From Bacteroidota bacterium (lineage in GTDB: Bacteria > Bacteroidota > Bacteroidia > Chitinophagales > Chitinophagaceae): DNA of 6,189 nucleotides. The number at the start of each line of letters is the position of its first letter. Position 1 is the first letter of the stretch. The stretch covers positions 1 through 6,189 of the forward strand of contig CANHIR010000114.1 of assembly GCA_947461015.1 (NCBI GenBank), read 5' to 3'. The notes beneath the pieces are model-generated. The model was not told the DNA's origin. It worked only from the letters and a program-made list of their open reading frames with translations, and made no database searches. Shown here piece after piece: positions 1-6,189 of the stretch. Both the position numbers and the translations under genes were made by a program.

Positions 1-544
1 AAAAGTATACCGTGGTTTAAGAATGAAAACTACTTATGGGTATGAACCTGTGCCTGCTGGTATTGACCCCAATTTAATTTTAGGCAACCAAGCCAATCAA
101 TGGACGGAGCAATTACAAACTATGCGCAAAGTGCAATACATGACCTGGCCTAGAGGTTTAGCAGTAGCTGAAACATGTTGGTCTCCTGCTGAAAAGAAAA
201 ATTGGAACAGCTTTACAAAAAAGGTAGAAGCACAATTTGAAAAATTAGATGCTGCCGATGTGGTTTACGCGAGAAGCATGTATGACCCTATTGTAACTAC
301 TCAATTAAATACCAAAGGTGAATATATTGTAAAAATGGAAGGTGAAGTAGAAGGTTTAGATATTTACTATACGATTGATGATCAAATGCCAGACAAGTAT
401 AGCGACAAGTACACGGCACCTTTTGTATTGCCTGCAGATGTTTTGTCGGTAAGAATCATTTCCTATAGAGACGGAAAGCCCATTGGCAAATACTTGAATA
501 TACCAATAGCTTCTTTACAAAGTCGCGCTAAAAAAATATTATAA
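1..544 (+). CDS. GH20 beta-N-acetylhexosaminidase, C-terminal part (5' truncated by window edge)
   Basis: This is the end of an exo-acting hexosaminidase that removes terminal GlcNAc or GalNAc from glycans. The reading frame is open from base 2, so the ATG at 23 is an internal Met and not a start. Counting from that Met, residues 5-11 (YGYEPVP) and 21-29 (GNQANQWTE) match the last barrel strands of GH20. The Trp and Glu of WTE (bases 101-109) correspond to the substrate-binding Trp/Glu pair known from the Streptomyces plicatus enzyme. The block YMTWPRGLAVAETCWS (residues 39-54) is the usual end of the catalytic domain. Residues about 95-165, with IYYTIDD followed by P, resemble the small beta-sandwich that often closes Bacteroidota GH20 proteins (CHB_HEX_C type). 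The catalytic Asp-Glu pair and any signal peptide lie outside the window, so activity and location cannot be judged here. A terminator follows 16 bases after the stop. The family call is firm; exact substrate is unknown. Confidence 0.93.
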   Translation, partial: KVYRGLRMKTTYGYEPVPAGIDPNLILGNQANQWTEQLQTMRKVQYMTWPRGLAVAETCWSPAEKKNWNSFTKKVEAQFEKLDAADVVYARSMYDPIVTTQLNTKGEYIVKMEGEVEGLDIYYTIDDQMPDKYSDKYTAPFVLPADVLSVRIISYRDGKPIGKYLNIPIASLQSRAKKIL

Positions 545-560
545 AGCACCCCTTTACATA

Positions 561-597
561 AACAATAAGGCCTCCCTACCGGGGGCCTTATTGTTTT
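561..597 (+). terminator. Strong intrinsic terminator after the GH20 gene
   Basis: A 12-bp perfect stem pairs AACAATAAGGCC (561-572) with GGCCTTATTGTT (584-595). It continues past a single bulged T with three more C-G pairs around a TACC loop, and the right arm runs into TTTT (594-597). It lies 16 bases after the GH20 stop and upstream of the next gene's promoter box, so it should isolate the two transcription units. Confidence 0.92.
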
Positions 598-612
598 AAG
601 GATATAATCCAA
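598..612 (+). repeat. 15-base near-repeat, copy 1 (AAGGATATAATCCAA)
   Basis: This site matches 5916-5930 in 14 of 15 bases; the copies differ only at the fourth base. Both lie in short non-coding gaps upstream of genes for exported proteins (the Omp85-like barrel here, the GH29 fucosidase there), and both contain TATAAT. It could be a shared regulatory site or a chance match in AT-rich DNA. Its function is unknown. Confidence 0.35.
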
Positions 613-632
613 AAAGTATCATGCTTAATGAT

Positions 633-640
633 TAAATTTG
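633..640 (+). promoter_or_regulatory. Bacteroidota -7 promoter element TAAATTTG for the barrel gene
   Basis: An exact match to the TAnnTTTG element recognised by the Bacteroidota primary sigma factor. No TTG/TTTG -33 element is visible at the usual 19-21 bp upstream. Transcription would begin roughly 7 bases downstream, near 647. That leaves a leader of about 20 bases before the ATG at 668 and places the other possible starts (TTG 638, ATG 641) at or before the transcript start. Confidence 0.6.
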
Positions 641-667
641 ATGCCCACTCCATCCGAACTTAGCACT

Positions 668-2503
668 ATGCTTAAAAGAGCAATTTTTTTTACCTTTCTC
701 CAAATATTTATTGTTTCTTCTTTTGCTCAAAATAAAAGATCAGCTCAAAATATTGTCAACTCAAAAGATAGTTCTTTGCTCGTAAATTTTATTCGTTTGT
801 TTAAAGGGAAGCCAAATCCGTTAATTGATTCTACCGTAATCACCATAAACAAGTCCATTAAATCTACTGCTAGTCAGGAAGGCAAGCGCATACATGAAAT
901 TCATATTGAGCATAAACATTTCGGAACATATGGATTTAGCGATTCAGTGAATTTGCCAAATTTTATTTCAAAAGCTGCAAATCGCTTACACAATAACACC
1001 AAAGAAAATACCATTAGAAAAAATTTATTCTTTCATGAGAACGAATATATGAATCCTTTGGTCATTGCTTATAATGAAAAGTGGCTAAGGGATCTTCCTT
1101 ATATTCAGGATGCCAGAATAGTAGCTTTCCCCCTAGTCAATGACAGCAATAGTGTTGATTTATACGTCTTCACCAAAGACATTTTTCCATTGGGTGGTAG
1201 TTTACAATTAAAAAATGTTAACGCATACGACGCAAGTGTAACGATTGAGAATATAAATGATATGGGAAACGCCCTTAACCTGTATCATAATTTTGACATT
1301 AATAGAAAAGAAAAAGCAGGTTGGGGGATGAACTATAATTTAAGAAATATATTAGGCAGCTTTATGGACATAAGCTTGGGGGCCAATACACTTGAAAACA
1401 ACTATGCCAATTTAGAAACTTCGGCGTCCAATATGTATGTGAGGGGGGCACTCCCATTGTTAAACCCATTAAGTAAATGGACAGGTGGATTTGAATGGAG
1501 CCAATCACAAAATAAAAATGTATTCCCGAATAAGTGGAATGACTCTTTATATAATGCAAACTTAAACTATCATCGCGCCCATATTGATAGTTGGGTTGGA
1601 CACCAATTGTTTAATAAGCCTTGGATATATAGTAACGATAATTATAGACACTTTATCCAGTACCGCTATGTTAATAATCAATTTAAGGAGCGTCCAAATA
1701 ATTATTTACTACAAATAGATAAAAATTATCAAAATGTAATTGCCCATTTATTCTCCTATACCCTATTTAAGCAAAAAATTATTAGGACCCAATATTTGTA
1801 TGGATTTGGAAGAAACGAAGATTTGCCTACAGGAAAATCAATGACCATCACGTCAGGAAAATATAATCACGAAAATGATCAACTACCCTATCTTGGAATA
1901 ACATTGGAATCCTCTGAATTATTAAAGAACGAGGGATTTAAACATTTGACATTGGCCGCTGGTAGTAGTTATGAAAATAAAGAAATTTTAGATTTTAAAT
2001 TATTGGCAAATATTGAAAGAATTTCAAAATTATACTATTTAGAAAGCGGCTATAAATACAGGAGTATATTTAATTTTAGTTTTGCGCAAACCCTAAAAAA
2101 CAGATTCAATGATGCGCTGCTTATAAATAGTATTTATGGGATTCCTCAATTAAGCAAAGAAAGAATAAAAGGTGGCACCCGATTAAGCGCCAACTGGGAA
2201 TCTATTTGGTACAATGCAAATACTTTTTACGGCTTTAAACAAACCCCATTTGTATTTGCAAATATTACCTATATAAGAACTGTTGGCGAACCCATAGCCA
2301 ATGGAGACATTTACTCATCCATTGGTGCTGGAAGTAGGATTCGAAATGAAAACCTTGTATTTGGCACCGTTGAAATTAAAGGATTCTATTTTCCTAGGAC
2401 CAATCTTCAATTAAGTCCTTGGAATATTAGCCTTACCACCAACCTTAAATACAAATACAATTCTAGTATTTTAAGTAAGCCAGATTTTGTCCAACTAAAC
2501 TAA
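668..2503 (+). CDS. Omp85/BamA-like outer-membrane barrel protein with one POTRA-like domain
   Basis: A 611-residue exported protein, probably an outer-membrane beta-barrel. I chose the ATG at 668 because it gives a classic signal peptide: MLKR, then a hydrophobic stretch, with likely cleavage after SSFA before Q21. The upstream TTG (638) and ATG (641) overlap the promoter box and would add a polar leader. Residues about 74-170 look like a POTRA domain: a beta strand (IHEIHIEH), the N-x-T-x-x-x-x-I-R helix region near 110-117, then WLRDLPYIQDARI and a closing VDLYVFTKD strand. From about 175 to the end, alternating polar/aromatic strands resemble a 16-strand barrel, including the block GFGRNEDLPTG (379-389) that I associate with this Bacteroidota group. 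The C-terminus lacks a terminal Phe. BamA has five POTRAs, so this is not BamA itself; a role in outer-membrane insertion or secretion of an unknown substrate is inference. The gene stands alone between its own promoter box and the next gene's. Confidence 0.75.
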   Translation: MLKRAIFFTFLQIFIVSSFAQNKRSAQNIVNSKDSSLLVNFIRLFKGKPNPLIDSTVITINKSIKSTASQEGKRIHEIHIEHKHFGTYGFSDSVNLPNFISKAANRLHNNTKENTIRKNLFFHENEYMNPLVIAYNEKWLRDLPYIQDARIVAFPLVNDSNSVDLYVFTKDIFPLGGSLQLKNVNAYDASVTIENINDMGNALNLYHNFDINRKEKAGWGMNYNLRNILGSFMDISLGANTLENNYANLETSASNMYVRGALPLLNPLSKWTGGFEWSQSQNKNVFPNKWNDSLYNANLNYHRAHIDSWVGHQLFNKPWIYSNDNYRHFIQYRYVNNQFKERPNNYLLQIDKNYQNVIAHLFSYTLFKQKIIRTQYLYGFGRNEDLPTGKSMTITSGKYNHENDQLPYLGITLESSELLKNEGFKHLTLAAGSSYENKEILDFKLLANIERISKLYYLESGYKYRSIFNFSFAQTLKNRFNDALLINSIYGIPQLSKERIKGGTRLSANWESIWYNANTFYGFKQTPFVFANITYIRTVGEPIANGDIYSSIGAGSRIRNENLVFGTVEIKGFYFPRTNLQLSPWNISLTTNLKYKYNSSILSKPDFVQLN

Positions 2504-2508
2504 ATTTG
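2501..2508 (+). promoter_or_regulatory. -7 promoter element TAAATTTG overlapping the upstream stop codon
   Basis: An exact TAnnTTTG match whose first three bases are the TAA stop of the barrel gene. It ends 34 bases before the ATG at 2543, so a transcript would carry a leader of roughly 25-28 bases. A TTTTG at 2485-2489 is too close to be the partner -33 element. The same octamer occurs at 633-640. The DUF2452 gene may thus be transcribed separately, although no terminator divides it from the barrel gene. Confidence 0.5.
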
Positions 2509-2542
2509 CTCAACTTTTTATCCCTTTCATTGTTATATTCAT

Positions 2543-3334
2543 ATGGTTCAAGCATATAATTTTTTAGCTAGCTGGCAGCTCTTTCCAGAAAAAAGCGAAT
2601 TCGAATACCAAATTGTTCCCAAATCCGGCAATTACAAGATTGAAACGTCGCATGCTGGCCATAATTTAAGTTTTAGTCACAATTGGGTAAGCTTAGAAAA
2701 TGAGGCTTTTTATGCGCAATATCAAGTAAACCCCAATGGTGCATTACATGATTTTGAAAACAAGGATTTAGCGGATGCGGTGGCTGCTGAAATTAACAAC
2801 GCTTCCTGCTTAACAGTACAGTTCTTCAAAACCGAAAAATTAGTGTTGAAAGTGGTGCATGAAATCCTAGCCAATGGATTTTTAAAAGTAACGCATTATG
2901 GCAATAAAGAAAATGGGGACCCATTTGTTAATACTGAAGTTTACCACAAACAATTAAGCGTGCTACCCTATGCTTCTTCTGCAGGCAGTGTAGCAATAAG
3001 ACCCACTAAAGAAGGGGTAATAAAACATAAAGCTTTGTCTGCGATGGAGGATCAAACCAATATGCAGTTAAACCAAATTAAAGAGCAGATTGAATTGTTG
3101 GCTAGACAAGCACAGGAAATAAGAAAAAGAAAAGAGTTAAGCTTAATGATCTATGAAGCCAAGATAACTTTCAAGCCGCAAATTGGACAGATATACCATG
3201 TATATGAAAAAACCGATGGATCTCATGTACTTTCTTTAGTCGCTCCTTCTGAATGGGGCGGCGGTTCAGGCCCTTTTGCACAATTTATTGCTACTGTAAA
3301 ATTATTGGCCGATCACACTTGGGTAGAATGCTAA
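2543..3334 (+). CDS. DUF2452 protein with an N-terminal lipocalin-like domain
   Basis: A 263-residue protein of unknown function with no signal peptide or membrane segment, so probably cytoplasmic. Residues about 145-260 match the DUF2452 family: GSVAIRPTKEG, KALSAMEDQTNMQLNQI, a heptad-like charged helix (about 168-200, probable coiled coil), FKPQIGQIYHVYE, LSLVAPSEWG and LLADHTW. Residues 1-138 form a separate beta-rich region. Its NFLASWQL, VPKSGNYKIE, LSFSHNWV, a repeated-strand middle and a closing VNTEVYHKQ resemble a lipocalin/fatty-acid-binding barrel (GxW-like opening, up-and-down strands). That assignment is by pattern only. The ATG at 2543 is the natural start because the N-terminal domain begins there, 34 bases after a -7 box. 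The stop TAA overlaps the stop of the convergent UbiD gene. DUF2452 proteins are often shorter single-domain proteins as I recall them, so the fusion is the notable point. The DUF2452 call is strong; the N-terminal fold is tentative. Confidence 0.8.
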   Translation: MVQAYNFLASWQLFPEKSEFEYQIVPKSGNYKIETSHAGHNLSFSHNWVSLENEAFYAQYQVNPNGALHDFENKDLADAVAAEINNASCLTVQFFKTEKLVLKVVHEILANGFLKVTHYGNKENGDPFVNTEVYHKQLSVLPYASSAGSVAIRPTKEGVIKHKALSAMEDQTNMQLNQIKEQIELLARQAQEIRKRKELSLMIYEAKITFKPQIGQIYHVYEKTDGSHVLSLVAPSEWGGGSGPFAQFIATVKLLADHTWVEC

Positions 3335-5142
3335 TAACCATATTTTTCCAAAATCCCATTTACCTTTTTTTCAACTTCCGCATCTTTGACAACAGGAGGT
3401 GCATGATGTTTTTTAATGGTCGCATCAATAATTAATGGCCCTTTGCAGCCCCAATGTTTATTTTCATAAGATGCATCAATCCCATCAATATCATGTGAAG
3501 GATTGGCTCTGGTAAAAGCCGCCCATAAAAAGTTTTGCATATTACTTGCCATCCAAGCTGGATCCTCTGTTAAAACCAATATAGCAACTCCGTCTGTTTC
3601 TAATAATTCTGCGCCTTGTCCATTTAGTATGTTTTGTATTAATGCTGTATTTATTTTAGCTGCATTTAATGCAATCACACCTGGCATAATTAAATGGGCT
3701 TCGGCATTTAAATTATGTATTGAATAAGGGACCATTGCCGCCAAAACTCTTTTCACTTCCCCATAGGCAGCTAATACCAATTTTGAACCACTGTTTAAAT
3801 TTTCACCAGAATAATCCAAGGTGTCAATAGTGGTGTTGGTATAAAAATGAAGGTCTCTGCTAAAATCCATACGTGCCAACATGAAAGCAAAAAAGGCTTG
3901 CTCATTGTGGGTATCTAATTTTGTATGAGCAGCTGCATCTTGGGCAGTAATCCATAAAAATTTTGCCAAACTTAATTGACCCGTACCTAGTATATGATTA
4001 GCAATGGTTAATATTTCCGCAGGCTTCTTGGTTTGCATATATGGCGTATACCTTTCACTGCCAATAGCAAGTAACAAAGGATGCACCCCTGCAGCATCCA
4101 CCGCATGCACTTCTTTTAAACCAGGTATTTCATTGGATATTGCAGCTCCTGTCATGGAGTGTATTAATTGACCAAAGCTTGTATCCTCTTGTGGAGGCCT
4201 ACCCACCACGGTGAAAGCCCATATTGCATTTTTTCTTGCATATACTTTATGTACTTTCATCAAAGGAAAATCATGTTGTAAACTATAGTAACCTAAGTGA
4301 TCTCCAAAAGGACCTTCTGGTTTATTTTCATTTGGGTATACTTCGCCGGTAATTACAAAATCCGCATCCGTGCTAATACAATATCCATCCACATAAGTAT
4401 AATTAAATCGCTTACCTGCCAACACACCAGCAAAATTCATTTCACTCATGCCTTCAGGTAGCGGCATCACTGCTGCTACACTATGTGCAGGTGGACCGCC
4501 CACAAATACACTTACTTTTAATGGCAATCCTTTGTTATTGGCTTTTGTTTGATGCACCCCAATACCACGATGTAATTGATAATGCAAACCAATTTCCTTA
4601 TTCAATTCATACGAATTTCCGTCCAACTGAATGCGATACATCCCTAAATTGGAGTTACCTATCCCTGGCTTGTCTGCATCCTCGGTATAAACTTGTGGTA
4701 AGGTTACAAAAGCACCGCCATCCATGGGCCAATGTTTTATCAATGGCAAATCACTAATATGAATCTCTTCAAATAAAACAGGTTTTGAAAATGGATTTTT
4801 TCTTGGTAAAGCATGTAAGGCCGCTGGCAGTGCAGACAAAGTTTTCAAGGGACTTTTAATGGCTGCTGTTGGATCAATTTTAATATCAATTAATTGTTTA
4901 ACACTAAGTAAAGTGTTCCTAAAAATAAACTGACTTCGCTCCAAGGTTCCAAAAATATTAGAAGCAGCTCGGAACTTACTACCCTTTACTTTTTCAAATA
5001 AAATGGCTGGACCTTTTTGGTCAAAAACACGTAAATGGATAGCCGCCATTTCCAAATTTGGATCTACTTCCTCCTTAATTCGCAACAACTGACCATTGCG
5101 CTCCAAATCCAATAAACAAGCCTCTAAATTAGAATACGCCAT
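3331..5142 (-). CDS. ubiD: UbiD-family prenyl-FMN-dependent decarboxylase (probably menaquinone pathway)
   Basis: A 603-residue cytoplasmic decarboxylase that uses prenylated FMN to remove CO2 from aromatic or unsaturated acids. I chose the ATG at 5142 ([14 protein letters not shown]) because it begins like other UbiD proteins. The frame is open for 54 more codons, but that stretch crosses the divergent promoter and pdxJ. By comparison with E. coli UbiD and fungal Fdc1 from memory, the prFMN/metal residues N165, R170 (NLGMYR) and E234 (MSEMNFAG) are present. So are the proton-transfer acids E276 and D281 (PEGPFGDH); the catalytic triad is intact. E. coli UbiD has 497 residues; the extra length follows about residue 462, where the C-terminal module seems duplicated (393-460 and 518-578). 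Bacteroidota make menaquinone, and UbiD homologues of this size are often annotated as menaquinone decarboxylases of the futalosine route. That role is inferred; no UbiX/flavin prenyltransferase or mqn gene is visible here, so another aromatic-acid substrate is possible. The symbol marks the family, not proven ubiquinone function. Confidence 0.93.
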   Translation of the reverse strand: MAYSNLEACLLDLERNGQLLRIKEEVDPNLEMAAIHLRVFDQKGPAILFEKVKGSKFRAASNIFGTLERSQFIFRNTLLSVKQLIDIKIDPTAAIKSPLKTLSALPAALHALPRKNPFSKPVLFEEIHISDLPLIKHWPMDGGAFVTLPQVYTEDADKPGIGNSNLGMYRIQLDGNSYELNKEIGLHYQLHRGIGVHQTKANNKGLPLKVSVFVGGPPAHSVAAVMPLPEGMSEMNFAGVLAGKRFNYTYVDGYCISTDADFVITGEVYPNENKPEGPFGDHLGYYSLQHDFPLMKVHKVYARKNAIWAFTVVGRPPQEDTSFGQLIHSMTGAAISNEIPGLKEVHAVDAAGVHPLLLAIGSERYTPYMQTKKPAEILTIANHILGTGQLSLAKFLWITAQDAAAHTKLDTHNEQAFFAFMLARMDFSRDLHFYTNTTIDTLDYSGENLNSGSKLVLAAYGEVKRVLAAMVPYSIHNLNAEAHLIMPGVIALNAAKINTALIQNILNGQGAELLETDGVAILVLTEDPAWMASNMQNFLWAAFTRANPSHDIDGIDASYENKHWGCKGPLIIDATIKKHHAPPVVKDAEVEKKVNGILEKYGY

Positions 5143-5147
5143 TTGGG

Positions 5148-5155
5148 TATATTTG
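5148..5155 (+). promoter_or_regulatory. -7 promoter element TATATTTG for pdxJ
   Basis: An exact TAnnTTTG match in the 40-bp gap between the divergent genes, ending 27 bases before the pdxJ ATG at 5183. Any -33 contact would fall near 5125, inside the first codons of the ubiD gene; no TTTG is seen there. The predicted start of transcription, near 5162, lies within the opposing promoter element. Confidence 0.6.
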
Positions 5156-5160
5156 AGATG

Positions 5161-5168
5161 CAAAAATA
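5161..5168 (-). promoter_or_regulatory. -7 promoter element TATTTTTG for the UbiD-family gene
   Basis: Read on the minus strand this is TATTTTTG, an exact TAnnTTTG match, ending 18 bases before the ATG at 5142. The leader would be only about 10-12 bases. Its -33 region would lie inside the first codons of pdxJ, where no clear TTG is present. Only 5 bp separate it from the opposing pdxJ element. Confidence 0.5.
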
Positions 5169-5182
5169 ACTTAAATTCGCTC

Positions 5183-5908
5183 ATGACTCGTTTAAGTGTG
5201 AACATAAATAAGATTGCCACCCTAAGAAATAGTCGTGGCGGCAACAATCCCCATTTAATTAAAGTGGCCCAGGATTGTGAGCGTTTTGGCGCAGAAGGCA
5301 TCACCGTGCATCCGCGTCCCGATGAAAGGCATATACGTTATCAAGATGTTTATGATTTATCCAAAATAGTGACTACCGAGTTCAACATTGAGGGCAATCC
5401 AAAGGAAAAAAAATTCGTGGACCTGGTTTTAGCTACCAAACCGCATCAGGTAACCCTTGTGCCGGATGCTTTAAACCAACTTACCTCCGATCATGGTTGG
5501 GATACCCAAAAAGAACAAGCTTATTTAAAAGAGATCATAGCCATTTTTAAAAACGCAGGTATCCGCGTTTCTATTTTTGTAGATCCTGTCATTGAAATGA
5601 TTGCGGCAGCTGCAAGTACAGGCACGGATCGTATTGAATTATACACGGAGTCTTATGCAAAATTATTTGCTGCAGGCAAAAAAGAAGAAGCCATTGCTCC
5701 TTATATATTAGCTGCCATGGAAGCCAACTTGCTTGGCATGGGCATTAATGCAGGACATGATTTAGACCGTCATAACCTAGCATACTTAATTGCAAATATC
5801 CCTTCCATTAACGAAGTAAGTATTGGTCATGCTTTAATTAGTGATGCGATATATTTAGGACTTGAAAATACCATTCAATTGTACAAACGTGCTTTAGAAG
5901 TAAAATAA
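5183..5908 (+). CDS. pdxJ: Pyridoxine 5'-phosphate synthase PdxJ
   Basis: This cytoplasmic TIM-barrel enzyme condenses 1-deoxy-D-xylulose 5-phosphate with 3-amino-2-oxopropyl phosphate to give pyridoxine 5'-phosphate, the ring-closing step of DXP-dependent vitamin B6 synthesis. The 241 residues match the usual length (E. coli 243). Diagnostic blocks are [17 protein letters not shown] at the N-terminus, [16 protein letters not shown] (37-51), FNIEGNP (68-73), VTLVPD, and the phosphate-binding [13 protein letters not shown] and [12 protein letters not shown] near the C-terminus. The catalytic residues known from E. coli (His45, Glu72, His193) correspond to H43, E70 and H192. The ATG at 5183 aligns with the normal N-terminus; the frame stays open upstream to 5096, but that part lies over the ubiD start and is not expected to be translated. 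No terminator is visible in the 49 bp before the fucosidase gene, so read-through is possible. The identification is secure. Confidence 0.97.
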   Translation: MTRLSVNINKIATLRNSRGGNNPHLIKVAQDCERFGAEGITVHPRPDERHIRYQDVYDLSKIVTTEFNIEGNPKEKKFVDLVLATKPHQVTLVPDALNQLTSDHGWDTQKEQAYLKEIIAIFKNAGIRVSIFVDPVIEMIAAAASTGTDRIELYTESYAKLFAAGKKEEAIAPYILAAMEANLLGMGINAGHDLDRHNLAYLIANIPSINEVSIGHALISDAIYLGLENTIQLYKRALEVK

Positions 5909-5915
5909 TTTTTGC

Positions 5916-5930
5916 AAGTATATAATCCAA
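5916..5930 (+). repeat. 15-base near-repeat, copy 2 (AAGTATATAATCCAA)
   Basis: Second copy of the sequence at 598-612 (14 of 15 bases identical), 27 bases upstream of the fucosidase start. It may be part of that gene's promoter region: the gap 5909-5957 has no exact TAnnTTTG, only a near miss with a three-base spacer at 5906-5914 and TAAATTCA at 5941-5948. Its role is unproven. Confidence 0.35.
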
Positions 5931-5957
5931 TTCTAAAAAATAAATTCAATATAGAAG

Positions 5958-6189
5958 ATGATGAAAAAAATAGTAGCCATCCTATTAGTTGCCTTTACCT
6001 ATAGCCTTCCGGCGTATTCGCAAACAAAATTTGGACCTACTCCAACAAAGGAGCAATTGGCATGGCATGATAAAGAATTTTATTTATTCATGCATTTTGG
6101 CCCCAATACTTTCACCGATTTGGAATGGGGACATGGCAGTGAGGATCCAAATGTGTTTAATCCCACGGCAATGGATTGTAACCAATGGG
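5958..6189 (+). CDS. Secreted GH29 alpha-L-fucosidase, N-terminal part (3' truncated by window edge)
   Basis: The first 77 residues of an exported fucosidase that would release terminal L-fucose from glycans in the periplasm or outside the cell. Residues 1-21 form a signal peptide: MMKKI, a hydrophobic core, then AYS with cleavage before Q22. The mature protein opens with [21 protein letters not shown], followed by [10 protein letters not shown] and a block ending in [11 protein letters not shown], which is the characteristic start of GH29. The HFGPNTF form, rather than HWGxYS, suggests the GH29-B type, whose members usually prefer alpha-1,3/1,4-linked fucose; this is inference from a short stretch. 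The catalytic Asp and acid/base residue lie beyond the window. Two adjacent ATGs (5958, 5961) could serve as start; the sequence does not decide between them. The gene follows pdxJ by 49 bp without a visible terminator. Confidence 0.92.
   Translation, partial: MMKKIVAILLVAFTYSLPAYSQTKFGPTPTKEQLAWHDKEFYLFMHFGPNTFTDLEWGHGSEDPNVFNPTAMDCNQW

Noticed and set aside
23..25. ATG at 23 as start of the hexosaminidase
   Set aside because: The frame is open to the window edge, and starting here would leave only the tail of the GH20 domain, without the catalytic acids. It is an internal Met.
638..667. TTG (638) or ATG (641) as start of the barrel gene
   Set aside because: Both coincide with or abut the TAAATTTG promoter element, and the added residues are polar and precede a complete signal peptide that begins at 668.
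1362..1559. Minus-strand open frame of 65 codons within the barrel gene
   Set aside because: It lies wholly antisense to a well-supported coding region, shows no family motif and has no promoter box.
2504..2542. Possible terminator between the barrel and DUF2452 genes (CTTTTTATCCC T-run)
   Set aside because: No inverted repeat precedes the T-run, so there is no intrinsic terminator structure.
3253..3435. Plus-strand open frame of 60 codons across the DUF2452/UbiD junction
   Set aside because: It is out of frame with the DUF2452 end and antisense to the UbiD end; composition is low-complexity with no recognisable domain.
3503..3727. Plus-strand open frame of 74 codons antisense to the UbiD gene
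   Set aside because: A shadow of the UbiD coding sequence; no motif or start signal.
4330..4400. Loss of conserved acids in the UbiD block ADFVITGEV (AEIVLEGYI in E. coli)
   Set aside because: These positions (E270/E274 in E. coli) are not the prFMN or proton-transfer residues; the true catalytic acids, E276 and D281 here, are intact.
4485..4757. Plus-strand open frame of 90 codons antisense to the UbiD gene
   Set aside because: It mirrors the conserved UbiD active-site region, which explains the long open frame; no independent evidence of coding.

Overview
The window is AT-rich and reads as a chromosomal segment of a Bacteroidota bacterium, probably near the Chitinophagaceae (inference). 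The basis is three things: protein styles typical of the phylum (a DUF2452 protein, a long UbiD decarboxylase, a one-POTRA outer-membrane barrel), a lack of clear Shine-Dalgarno sites, and exact matches to the Bacteroidota -7 promoter element TAnnTTTG in front of all four complete genes.

Layout, left to right. Positions 1-544 are the 3' end of a GH20 beta-N-acetylhexosaminidase, followed by a strong intrinsic terminator (561-597). Positions 668-2503 encode an exported Omp85/BamA-like outer-membrane barrel with one POTRA-like domain. Positions 2543-3334 encode a cytoplasmic two-part protein, with a lipocalin-like N-terminal half and a DUF2452 C-terminal half. It runs tail-to-tail into a minus-strand UbiD-family prenyl-FMN decarboxylase (3331-5142), the two stop codons overlapping by 4 bases. 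A 40-bp divergent gap separates this decarboxylase from pdxJ (5183-5908), encoding pyridoxine 5'-phosphate synthase. The right edge (5958-6189) is the 5' end of a secreted GH29 alpha-L-fucosidase.

How the genes relate. The GH20 and GH29 enzymes at the edges both trim terminal sugars (GlcNAc/GalNAc and fucose) from complex glycans. Between them lie a probable respiratory-quinone decarboxylase, the last step of DXP-dependent vitamin B6 synthesis, and two poorly characterised Bacteroidota proteins. Nothing shows that the whole block is one functional system; it looks like several short transcription units.

I find no tRNA, rRNA, CRISPR array, insertion sequence or phage gene. No non-coding stretch exceeds about 125 bp. 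I do not see a new multi-gene system. The best second-look items are the interlocked ubiD/pdxJ promoters, the lipocalin-like/DUF2452 fusion, an apparent internal duplication in the UbiD C-terminus, and the single-POTRA barrel.
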